Shown: positions 1 through 7,944 of the stretch, piece by piece | How positions within the stretch are numbered: position 1 is the stretch's first letter | Layout: the number at the start of each line of letters is the position of its first letter | DNA from: Fluviicola sp. | GTDB taxonomy: Bacteria; Bacteroidota; Bacteroidia; Flavobacteriales_D; Crocinitomicaceae | Reading direction: 5' to 3' | Assembly (NCBI RefSeq): GCF_030151805.1 | Contig: NZ_JASLCN010000445.1 | Span: 1 to 10,701 of the forward strand | DNA length: 10,701 nt | Notes under the pieces: model-generated | Database searches by the model: none | Told to the model about the DNA's origin: nothing | What the model saw: only the letters and a program-made list of their open reading frames with translations | Program-made: the position numbers and the translations under genes

Positions 1-546
1 TTCCGAGTTTTCCTGCAATTCACCGTTTGTTGGCTCGAACACAAAATTGACTTCCAGAACTTCTTTCATTTTGGGCGGGGCTACAAAGCAGATAATCAAT
101 TCTTGTCCTGCTACCAGATCAATCGGATAAAGTGTGCGTTCGGAAACAATCAAACTAAGACCCGGTTCCGTAACCGGTTTGGAGATAATTCGTTTGATTT
201 CTGCCGCCCCTTTGCTGATCTCTTCACACGGATATTTGCTTTCTCCTTCGAAAATGATCATTTGAATCGGTTGCGAACATTTTGCGTTCAAAGAAAACCG
301 TCCGTTGAAAGAAGCTTTAAAGGAACAAAATACGGTGTTTTTTTCCGGGATATCCTTCAGAGCACCATACGCCTGAAAATCATTTGTTGTGCCGCCTTTC
401 CCCGGGAATTGTAAGTGGTACTCTCCTGTTTTTAAAATAGTGATTGCGCCTGTACAATCTGAGATCGCATCGGAACTTTCAAGTACGTGTTGCCCGAATG
501 CGCCCACGCAAAACATGGACAGAAACAATAGGAGAGTAAATTTCAT
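1..546 (-). CDS. Secreted hypothetical protein, N-terminal 182 residues (3' end beyond window)
   Basis: I do not recognise this protein. It reads without a stop from ATG at 546 to the left edge of the window, so the C-terminus is missing. The first 18 residues form a classical signal peptide: Lys2, a hydrophobic stretch at about 4-16, and a plausible cleavage site AFG|Q after residue 18. It is therefore exported to the periplasm or outer membrane. The visible mature part is rich in beta-forming residues and contains Cys31, Cys74, Cys90, Cys107 and Cys153, which could form disulfides. No catalytic motif is visible. Secreted Bacteroidota proteins of this kind often carry an OmpA-like or sorting domain further on, but that cannot be seen here. 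ATG at 546 is preferred because the next Met (residue 11) would destroy the signal peptide. A TATATTTG promoter box sits only 6 bases upstream, suggesting a nearly leaderless transcript. It lies 96 bases downstream of the DUF4403 gene on the same strand but has its own promoter. Confidence 0.8.
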   Translation of the reverse strand, partial: MKFTLLLFLSMFCVGAFGQHVLESSDAISDCTGAITILKTGEYHLQFPGKGGTTNDFQAYGALKDIPEKNTVFCSFKASFNGRFSLNAKCSQPIQMIIFEGESKYPCEEISKGAAEIKRIISKPVTEPGLSLIVSERTLYPIDLVAGQELIICFVAPPKMKEVLEVNFVFEPTNGELQENSE

Positions 547-552
547 TAACAG

Positions 553-560
553 CAAATATA
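553..560 (-). promoter_or_regulatory. Bacteroidota -7 promoter box (TATATTTG) for the secreted protein gene
   Basis: On the minus strand TATATTTG matches the Bacteroidota/Flavobacteria -7 consensus TAnnTTTG exactly. Only six bases separate it from the ATG at 546, so transcription would start at or almost at the start codon. The -33 TTG element is not clear: at 19-base spacing there is only a run of T. Confidence 0.55.
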
Positions 561-642
561 GGTTTTTCGCAAATTAACTAAAAATAACCTGATTTTCTTC
601 TTTCTGAATGGATCGGATAAACAGACTAACTGTACTTCTTAG

Positions 643-2046
643 TTACTGTTTTACATTTAGTTGTGCTTTCAGACAAGTTCTGAGAAATAAGTTCCCCGTT
701 GTAGGGAAAATATGCACGACTTCAATTTCATGCGTTTTTCCGGAGAGACTGAAATCGCCGGCTTTTTTCTGGAGATTTTTATCAATGGATTTTTTGAGCT
801 CATCAAACTCCTTCGACAGGTTGATTTTTGTCGACTTTTGAAGTTCGTTATAGATTCGGTCCGAAAACAGCCATTTGGCACTTTTCAGAAGCAGACTTTT
901 TGTTTTCAGATCATATTCCAGCTTGCTCAACTCAAGCGTTTTGGTTTCATTGTCAAAAACCGGAACTCCCTGCAGGTATAAGGTTCCTTTTTTGGTTCCG
1001 CTGAACTGAATTTCAAGCAAAATTCTTTTTTGATCCAAACCACTTGCTTTTACCGTCTGAAATTCAAAGTGATTTTTTTGAACATTCACCGATTTTCCTT
1101 TGATCTGATCTGTAAAAAGTTGGGAAATGGAATCATAACTTAACTCGAAATCTGTGAAAAGTTCAAAGGTGTCTTTCGGTGCTTTCGGAATAACGGACAA
1201 TTTCGGAAGTTCGGATAAGGTTGTTTTGGCAGCGTTTTGATTCAGGTATGTTTTGCAGTTTAAAACAAGGGTGGTGTACAGCTTATTATCTGCCAAACGC
1301 GGCTTTACCAGCGAAAGAGAAGTCGGTTCGAAGTGAATAGTCCCCAAATAGGGAATAAGCATGGTTTGATTCATGTTTTTCCAAAGTTCTGCGGCCTCTT
1401 TTTGAAAGGAAATGGTTCCAAGCTGCTTATCCGTTGCTTCGCATTGTTTTTTGAGTGTCTTCCGAACTTCTTTGATCACTTCGCCGGTAGCGTCAAAACG
1501 GAAAACAGTTACTTCGCAGGGATTTAACGGTTTTAATTCATGAATGCTCGTTTTTGTTTCCAACGCATAATGCTCATTGATATTCAGATCCGTTGAAAAA
1601 CGAATGCGTAACGAAGGTTTTTCTTCATTGATTCCACAGGAAAAGGGAATAAGTGGTGATAGACAAACCGGCTTTGAACTGAAGAGATCGGAACACCCGG
1701 CGCAATATTCCATTTTGATCCAGTAAGACCCGATTAATTCGGAGAGTAATTGATTGTTTATCGTTGAGATTCCGAAAGAGTCTTTATGAAACTGAAATTC
1801 ATAGCGGATTCCGCTGCATGGTTTATCAGATCCTGACGTGATTTCCGGGACAGTCTTATCGGCTTGTTTGAAGTAGCTCGCAAGACTGATTTCAACCGGA
1901 ACGACAATGGTATTGGTGATGGAATTGACCGGAGGCGGAGTGTCCGATAAATTTCCGCTGGTTGGTGCTTCTGGCTGAATGGAACGACAGGAGTAACCAA
2001 GCATTAGAATAAGGATGATTCCGACGTTTAATTTCAGGATATGCAC
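643..2046 (-). CDS. DUF4403-type lipoprotein
   Basis: A 467-residue protein whose length and C-terminal half fit the uncharacterised DUF4403 family (Pfam PF14356, typically about 450-520 residues), common in Bacteroidota. Supporting segments are the N-terminal strand TIVVPVEISLASYF (about 46-59), the block GTLYLQGVPVFDNETKTLEL followed by a YDLKTKSLLLKSAKWL-type stretch (about 354-393), and the closing strand near residues 441-466. The N-terminus is a lipoprotein signal: Lys5, hydrophobic 8-16, then LGYSC with Cys20 as the likely lipidated residue. The -3 position is Gly rather than the usual Leu, a relaxed lipobox of the kind often seen in this phylum. Other cysteines at 77, 115, 118, 127, 137, 177 and 202 suggest disulfides in the N-terminal domain. 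The start is GTG at 2046; no ATG in this frame would preserve a full signal, and an in-frame stop lies shortly upstream. It is divergent from the small lipoprotein gene at 2099. The function is unknown; an envelope lipid- or ligand-binding role is only a guess. Confidence 0.82.
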   Translation of the reverse strand: MHILKLNVGIILILMLGYSCRSIQPEAPTSGNLSDTPPPVNSITNTIVVPVEISLASYFKQADKTVPEITSGSDKPCSGIRYEFQFHKDSFGISTINNQLLSELIGSYWIKMEYCAGCSDLFSSKPVCLSPLIPFSCGINEEKPSLRIRFSTDLNINEHYALETKTSIHELKPLNPCEVTVFRFDATGEVIKEVRKTLKKQCEATDKQLGTISFQKEAAELWKNMNQTMLIPYLGTIHFEPTSLSLVKPRLADNKLYTTLVLNCKTYLNQNAAKTTLSELPKLSVIPKAPKDTFELFTDFELSYDSISQLFTDQIKGKSVNVQKNHFEFQTVKASGLDQKRILLEIQFSGTKKGTLYLQGVPVFDNETKTLELSKLEYDLKTKSLLLKSAKWLFSDRIYNELQKSTKINLSKEFDELKKSIDKNLQKKAGDFSLSGKTHEIEVVHIFPTTGNLFLRTCLKAQLNVKQ

Positions 2047-2074
2047 AATGACCAGAATTTCATGATAGAAATTT

Positions 2075-2082
2075 CAAAATTA
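2075..2082 (-). promoter_or_regulatory. Possible -7 promoter box (TAATTTTG) for the DUF4403 gene
   Basis: The minus strand carries TAATTTTG, matching TAnnTTTG, 28 bases upstream of the GTG at 2046. No TTG is found at the expected 19-20 base spacing, so support is partial. The box lies in the 52-base divergent gap shared with the small lipoprotein gene starting at 2099. Confidence 0.35.
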
Positions 2083-2098
2083 GTATTAACTTCAATTC

Positions 2099-2272
2099 AT
2101 GAAGCGGATTTTTTATTTTGTTATTCCTTTGTTCGGAATTTTGTCCTGTCAGAAAGTAAGCACCTGTAAGTGTACTGATGGACATAGTTATAGCGTCGAC
2201 GCATCAAAAAAAACATTGAAAGAGGCATGTGATAAATATGCTACAGAAAAGATTAGTTGTGAAGTAAGTTAA
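2099..2272 (+). CDS. Small Cys-rich lipoprotein A (57 residues)
   Basis: A 57-codon gene with ATG at 2099 and TAA at 2270-2272. The N-terminus is a compact lipoprotein signal: Lys2-Arg3, hydrophobic 4-15, then ILSC with Cys17 as the predicted lipidation site. The mature peptide is about 40 residues: STCKC at 21-25, a DG turn, then SKKTLKEAC (37-45) and a final ISC at 52-54. The same plan, lipobox Cys then C-x-C then KK-x-x-x-A-x-x-C then C, occurs in the next gene downstream on the same strand (2373-2606). The four non-lipidated cysteines could form two disulfides in the periplasm or at the outer membrane. No clear promoter of its own is seen in the 52-base divergent gap. A weak A/T hairpin (AAATC/GATTT) followed by six T at 2271-2289 overlaps the stop and could be a poor terminator. 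I know no function for this family. Homology with the neighbour and an intact signal make it a probable real gene despite its size. Confidence 0.72.
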   Translation: MKRIFYFVIPLFGILSCQKVSTCKCTDGHSYSVDASKKTLKEACDKYATEKISCEVS

Positions 2273-2299
2273 ATCAATTTGATTTTTTAGTGAATAACC

Positions 2300-2329
2300 T
2301 TGTTAGGTTCAAAAAAAAGTATATATTCG
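2300..2329 (+). promoter_or_regulatory. Bacteroidota promoter for small lipoprotein B
   Basis: TTG at 2300-2302, exactly 19 bases, then TATATTCG at 2322-2329 (one mismatch to TAnnTTTG). This is the canonical spacing of the Bacteroidota primary sigma factor. Transcription should start near 2335, giving a leader of roughly 35-40 A/T-rich bases before the ATG at 2373. It implies the gene is transcribed independently of the similar gene just upstream. Confidence 0.7.
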
Positions 2330-2372
2330 CGGTGTTAATTTATATTTTTATAACCTTCATCTCAATTATTGT

Positions 2373-2606
2373 ATGAAAAAATTTGTATTATTTGTTGCTG
2401 CTGCAGCAACTTTAGGATTGACTTCTTGTAAGAAAGATTGGACTTGTGAGTGCTCTGTTTCTGATGGTAATGGTGGTACTACAACTTCATCTACTCCTAT
2501 CAACGGAAAAACTAAGAAAGATGCTGAAGCTCAGTGCGAAGGAAAAGCTTCTGTAGGTGGATTTACTATCTCTACAGGTTCTAACTGTACAACAAAAAAG
2601 AAATAA
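2373..2606 (+). CDS. Small Cys-rich lipoprotein B (77 residues)
   Basis: A 77-residue predicted lipoprotein. The signal is MKKFVLFVAAAATLGLTSC, with Leu-Thr-Ser-Cys a good lipobox and Cys19 the predicted lipidated residue, followed by Lys-Lys. The mature part has TCEC at 24-27, a Gly/Thr/Ser-rich low-complexity stretch (about 32-42), then GKTKKDAEAQC (45-55), a Gly-rich segment, Cys72 and a basic Lys-rich tail. Spacing and motifs match the 57-residue protein encoded immediately upstream, so the two look like diverged tandem duplicates; this one has a longer insert after C-x-C and a longer tail. Small lipoproteins with this general look are frequent in Flavobacteriales genomes as hypothetical proteins; no biochemical role is known to me. 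It has its own promoter (2300-2329) and a strong terminator (2643-2671), so it is probably a monocistronic, well-expressed gene. Confidence that it is a real gene is high; function is unassigned. Confidence 0.85.
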   Translation: MKKFVLFVAAAATLGLTSCKKDWTCECSVSDGNGGTTTSSTPINGKTKKDAEAQCEGKASVGGFTISTGSNCTTKKK

Positions 2607-2642
2607 TCTTTGGAATTCATTATTTCAGAGTGTAAACTTTAG

Positions 2643-2671
2643 AAATGGCCGGAATTTTTCCGGCCATTTTT
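2643..2671 (+). terminator. Rho-independent terminator of small lipoprotein B
   Basis: A perfect 12-base-pair stem (2643-2654 with 2658-2669, core GGCCGG/CCGGCC), a 3-base loop and a T run ending at 2671, 37 bases after the stop at 2606. The T tract favours use on the plus strand. Confidence 0.85.
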
Positions 2672-2742
2672 AGTTTATGACCTGTCGAAAGTCCGGAGAT
2701 AATTTTTTTTCGAATAAATAATTTCCGATTAGATAGAAATTG

Positions 2743-2775
2743 AAAAGGGCTGTTTCATCTGAAACGGCCCTTTTT
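2743..2775. terminator. Bidirectional terminator between convergent genes (icd and small lipoprotein B)
   Basis: Stem 2743-2756 (AAAAGGGCTGTTTC) pairs with 2761-2774 (GAAACGGCCCTTTT) with one G-U pair on the plus strand; the loop is ATCT. T tracts lie on both sides (five T on plus, four on minus). It lies 23 bases beyond the icd stop and probably ends icd transcription on the minus strand, while also backing up the preceding plus-strand terminator. Confidence 0.75.
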
Positions 2776-2797
2776 GTTTAATCAAAATAGATGCGGA

Positions 2798-5114
<2,317 letters not shown>

Positions 5115-5248
5115 TAAAATAGTTGCTTAATTATGATATTCGGTTGAATTCAATCTGAAAATCGGATTTACTCAATTTAAGGAGTGATAAATGACAGGAT
5201 CTCAGTTGGGATTTTGTCTACCAAACGGATTGTCTGATCAGATAAAGA

Positions 5249-5830
5249 TCAATGAGTAACGCGTTTCAGGTATTCGGTCATTTTAGCGAGTGACCGGCCT
5301 CTGTGACTCATCTCGTTTTTCTCGTCGGCTGTCATTTCTGCAAAGGTTTTCTCACTTCCTTCGGGAACAAAGATGGGGTCGTAACCAAAACCATTGTTTC
5401 CTCTTTTTTCAGTGATAATCGTGCCGTTGATCCGGCCTTCAAAAAGATGCACTTTGTGATTGATGTATAAAGCAATCACTGTTGTGAAATACGCTTTCCG
5501 GTCCGACTGATCTTTCAATTTTTCCAACACCAGATCCATATTGTCATGCGCATCCCGCTGAGATCCTGCATAACGTGCCGAATAAACACCCGGTTCGCCA
5601 TTCAGACTTGGAATAACCAAACCGGTGTCATCCGCAAAACAGGGAATGTGCATTTTATCTGCTAAAAAAGTTGCTTTTTGAATGGCATTTTCTTCAATGG
5701 TATCAGCTGTTTCCGGAATTTCATCATGGAAATGAATTTCTTTCAGGGAAATTAATTGCAACCCGTGAGGCAGAATGGCCTTAATTTCAGCAATCTTATG
5801 CTCGTTGGACGAAGCGAAAAGTAGTTTCAT
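5249..5830 (-). CDS. rdgB: RdgB/HAM1 family XTP/dITP pyrophosphatase
   Basis: Hydrolyses non-canonical purine nucleotides (dITP, XTP, ITP) to the monophosphate and pyrophosphate, keeping deaminated bases out of DNA and RNA; cytoplasmic, active as a dimer in characterised members. The length of 193 residues is typical. Motifs in order: the nucleotide-binding SNEHK (8-12), the catalytic DDTGL (67-71; Asp68 corresponds to the family's general base), GEPGVYSARYAG (78-89), NGFGYDPIFVP (146-156) and SHRGRS (175-180). It follows the AraC-family gene by 31 bases on the same strand, and I see no convincing -7 box in that gap, so co-transcription is likely. No clear terminator is visible in the 222-base gap before icd; a 10-base palindrome TCTGATCAGA lies just past the stop but has no T run. 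Confidence 0.96.
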   Translation of the reverse strand: MKLLFASSNEHKIAEIKAILPHGLQLISLKEIHFHDEIPETADTIEENAIQKATFLADKMHIPCFADDTGLVIPSLNGEPGVYSARYAGSQRDAHDNMDLVLEKLKDQSDRKAYFTTVIALYINHKVHLFEGRINGTIITEKRGNNGFGYDPIFVPEGSEKTFAEMTADEKNEMSHRGRSLAKMTEYLKRVTH

Positions 5831-5861
5831 GCATTGAATTTTGCGTTAATGTACATTTTTT

Positions 5862-6668
5862 CTAGGAATTTTGCACATTTGAAGCGTTGTATCCGAAGTG
5901 ATTTTTAAATGCACTTGAAAAGTGCGAAAAATTCTCAAAGCCTACCAGAAGATAGACATCCGATGGTTTTCTTCCGGTGGATTGAATCAGGTTCTTTGCT
6001 TCATGTAATCGTCTTTTCCGGAGCCATTTTTCCGGTGTTTCCCGGAAAACTTTTGAAAAATCGCGCTTGAAGGTGGAGAGACTCCGACCGGATAAACGGG
6101 CAAATTCCTTCATGGGAATATTGAACGGATAGTTTTTCTGCATAAAAACTTCCAGGTCAATTTTGAACGGTTCACTGAAATCGAAAAGGAAGCTGCCAAA
6201 TGATTGGTCCAAACGCAATAAGAGTTCAACAGCTTCTTCTGTTTTCAAAGCAGCCATTTTTGCAGAAAAAAATTCCGGTTTGTCGAAGTAGGGAATGAGT
6301 GATTGAAAGAAGCCGCTCACGAATGACTCCTGGGGAATTTCATACAATGGGTTGCCGGTAAACCGTTCCTGTTGCGGGATGTTGTTTTGCAAGGCAAATT
6401 GCTGTAGGAATTCTTCGGTCAGAAAAATGGTAAATGATTTAAAGGCTCTTCCGTCCGGTGAAGGATGTTTGCGGGTTTTTAGCAGGGTGTTTTTTCGCAT
6501 GATTCCCATCTTTCCTTCTTCAAAGAAAACGGAACCTTCCGAGGTCAGAATTTCCATTCTCCCGGTGATTACAATACTTAACGCGTGATGAAGAACCAAT
6601 TGTTCCGTACCGAAATGTTGTTCGTGAACGCAGGAGAACAACATGTTTTCCTGTAACTGATCTGCCAT
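5862..6668 (-). CDS. AraC-family transcriptional regulator
   Basis: A 268-residue one-component regulator. The C-terminal about 100 residues contain the two helix-turn-helix units of AraC/XylS proteins: the first around 186-208 (FARLSGRSLSTFKRDFSKVF) and the second around 235-259, with the conserved GFENFSHFSSAFKNHFG signature at 243-259. The link PEKWLRKRRLHEAKNLI (212-228) is the usual inter-HTH helix. The N-terminal 1-150 is a predicted cupin-like sensing domain of the ExsA-like type (beta-rich 25-85, helical 85-155), so the effector could be a small molecule or a protein partner. The target is unknown. The oxidoreductase gene immediately upstream carries a 22-base tandem direct repeat in its promoter region, a geometry typical for this family, making it the best local candidate (inference). 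The start at ATG 6668 gives a normal-length N-terminus. Upstream promoter elements are poor: the best match is TAAATTTT near 6700. Confidence 0.92.
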   Translation of the reverse strand: MADQLQENMLFSCVHEQHFGTEQLVLHHALSIVITGRMEILTSEGSVFFEEGKMGIMRKNTLLKTRKHPSPDGRAFKSFTIFLTEEFLQQFALQNNIPQQERFTGNPLYEIPQESFVSGFFQSLIPYFDKPEFFSAKMAALKTEEAVELLLRLDQSFGSFLFDFSEPFKIDLEVFMQKNYPFNIPMKEFARLSGRSLSTFKRDFSKVFRETPEKWLRKRRLHEAKNLIQSTGRKPSDVYLLVGFENFSHFSSAFKNHFGYNASNVQNS

Positions 6669-6729
6669 TGTTTTTAATTTTTGTAAGACAATTCTGTTAA
6701 AAATTTACATGGAATAAATTGGAGTAAAG

Positions 6730-6803
6730 CTTTGCGTCCTTTGCATCTTGGCGTTTGTTAAGTTAACATCATAATTAAACGCAAAGCAGCAAAGAGCGCA
6801 GAG
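6730..6803. repeat. Long imperfect palindrome with CTTTGCG-type units
   Basis: Left arm 6730-6756 and right arm 6777-6803 are 27 bases each and match at 21 of 27 positions as an inverted repeat, enclosing a 20-base loop that itself contains GTTAAGTTAAC. The arms are built from short TTTGCG/CGCAAA units. Intergenic repeats with this CGCAAAG wording are widespread in Bacteroidota genomes in my recollection, but I cannot verify copy number here. It lies in the 250-base gap between the SDR gene and the AraC-family gene. A T5 run after the right arm would make it terminator-like only on the plus strand, where there is no gene to end. Confidence 0.7.
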
Positions 6804-6918
6804 AATTTTTGTCACCATCCGCTAAAGTCCCGCATAAGACACCATCGTAAGACTATTATCTTTTGCGTCAGGTAATTTGTGGTTGTTTTGTTCGGTCTTC
6901 ACCAGCGATAACTGGCTC

Positions 6919-7734
6919 TTATTTTGGAAGCTGACTCAATAAAATTTTATCCATGGTGCGGTCTCCGACCCAGCGGCGAAAGAATAGAGCCGGTTTTGCC
7001 ATGTATCCTCCCGAATAACGCGTTTTCGGATTTTTGGAAGCGATGGCTTTTGAAATCAAACGGGAAATGACCTGCGGTTCTGCATTTTTGGAAATCGTTG
7101 TGCCGAATGCTTTTTTGAATTTGTTGGCCATGTCACTGTATGCAGTATTTTCTGTTGTTTTGACCAGGTTGTCGTAAGCAATTTCTGCCCATTCTGATTT
7201 GACACCTCCGGGTTCAATTACTACCACATTGATTCCGAACGGTTTTACTTCTGTGCGTAAACTGTCGCTCATTCCTTCAACGGCAAATTTACTGGCGTGA
7301 TACCAGGCGCCGAATGGTGTTGCAATTTTTCCTCCGATGGATGAAATGTTGATGATTGTACCACTTTTTTGTTTGCGCATGGAAGGAAGTACCAATTGAG
7401 TCATTCGGGCTAAGCCGAATACATTTACTTCGAACTGGCGTTTTGCTTCGTCCATCGGAACGTCTTCGATTGTTCCGTAAGATCCGTAGCCGGCATTGTT
7501 GATCAATACGTCAATTTTTCCTTCCTGCTTCAAAATTTCCTGAACACAATTTTGCATCGATTCATCGCTGGTAACATCCAGTGCAATTGTTCTGACACCT
7601 TTCTTTTCCAATTCCTGTAACAGATCGGTTCTTCTTGCGGCCCCGTAAACAATGTGTCCTTCCCGGGCAAGGTCTTCAGCAAATACTTTCCCCATTCCGG
7701 ATGAAGCGCCTGTTATTAAAATTACTTTTTTCAT
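6919..7734 (-). CDS. SDR-family NAD(P)-dependent oxidoreductase
   Basis: A classical short-chain dehydrogenase/reductase of 271 residues, cytoplasmic. A Rossmann fold begins at the N-terminus: the cofactor loop TGASSGMG (8-15), the DV pair at 53-54 (adenine-contacting acidic residue), the structural motif NNAG (79-82), Asn104, a catalytic serine in NISSIGGK (Ser131 or Ser132), and the YHASK catalytic Tyr145/Lys149. EPGGVKS follows at 175-181, as in many carbonyl reductase or 17-beta-HSD-like members. Ala33-Arg34-Arg35 after the second strand suggests NADP preference (inference). The substrate cannot be told. ATG 7734 is chosen because it places the first strand MKKVILITG at the very N-terminus. 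A longer reading from a TTG at 7800 adds 22 residues rich in Phe and Ser that do not fit the fold and would cover the likely promoter (CATCTTTG at 7755-7762). A 22-base tandem repeat lies just upstream and may be an operator. Confidence 0.93.
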   Translation of the reverse strand: MKKVILITGASSGMGKVFAEDLAREGHIVYGAARRTDLLQELEKKGVRTIALDVTSDESMQNCVQEILKQEGKIDVLINNAGYGSYGTIEDVPMDEAKRQFEVNVFGLARMTQLVLPSMRKQKSGTIINISSIGGKIATPFGAWYHASKFAVEGMSDSLRTEVKPFGINVVVIEPGGVKSEWAEIAYDNLVKTTENTAYSDMANKFKKAFGTTISKNAEPQVISRLISKAIASKNPKTRYSGGYMAKPALFFRRWVGDRTMDKILLSQLPK

Positions 7735-7754
7735 AGTTCCTGAATTTGATAGTA

Positions 7755-7762
7755 CAAAGATG
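7755..7762 (-). promoter_or_regulatory. Possible -7 promoter box (CATCTTTG) of the SDR gene
   Basis: On the minus strand CATCTTTG matches TAnnTTTG except for the first base, 20 bases upstream of the ATG at 7734. No TTG is present at the -33 position, which would be consistent with a promoter that needs an activator. Support is weak. Confidence 0.3.
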
Positions 7763-7782
7763 AAGTGAAAAAAGGTAAGGGA

Positions 7783-7826
7783 TTTTGCTGAAAAGCTCAA
7801 ATTGTTTTGCTCAGAAGCTCAGGTTG
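7783..7826. repeat. 22-base tandem direct repeat upstream of the SDR gene, possible AraC-type operator
   Basis: Two directly abutting 22-base units, 7783-7804 and 7805-7826, identical at 18 of 22 positions. On the plus strand both contain TTTTGCT, AAGCTCA and a closing TTG in the same register. The 22-base period is two helical turns, so both copies face the same side of the DNA, as in operators bound by AraC-family proteins. The units lie about 35-78 bases upstream of a transcription start predicted from the box at 7755-7762, a usual position for activator sites. Regulation by the adjacent AraC-family protein is inference. Confidence 0.55.
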
Positions 7827-7838
7827 AATTGAACATAT

Positions 7839-7931
7839 CGAATGGAGAATTGAAAAGAAGAAACTGCCCGGCTTTTGATAAAAAACTTTCGTGTAGTTTC
7901 TCCCTTCCATTCGTATAAGAACTTTTCAATT
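7839..7931. repeat. Intergenic cluster of three inverted-repeat pairs downstream of the VOC gene
   Basis: Pairs seen: AATTGAAAAG 7848-7857 with CTTTTCAATT 7922-7931 (10 of 10); GAAACT 7860-7865 with AGTTTC 7895-7900 (6 of 6, nested in the first); and CGAATGGA 7839-7846 with TCCATTCG 7906-7913 (8 of 8). The last pair crosses the first, so the two cannot coexist in a simple hairpin. The block starts 13 bases past the VOC stop on the minus strand, so it lies in that transcript's 3' end. There is no proper T tract for a standard terminator; it may instead be a degenerate mobile-element remnant or a 3' structural element. Confidence 0.5.
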
Positions 7932-7944
7932 TTTACATTCTCAA

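Noticed and set aside
712..981. Plus-strand open frames across the DUF4403 gene (including 608-841, 712-981 and 1333-1527)
   Set aside because: They are antisense to a well-supported coding region, have Phe-rich low-information sequences and show no recognisable domains or signals.
5178..5248. In-frame open stretch after the rdgB stop (about 22 codons to the next TAA)
   Set aside because: RdgB already ends at the normal family length with its SHRGRS motif and final helix; the extension is short, A/T-rich and most likely chance.
6900..6917. CCAG/CTGG hairpin just after the SDR stop as a terminator
   Set aside because: The stem is only four base pairs and no T run follows on the minus strand.
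7735..7800. N-terminal extension of the SDR protein from a TTG at 7800
   Set aside because: The extra 22 residues do not belong to the SDR fold; ATG at 7734 starts right at the first Rossmann strand and leaves room for a promoter.
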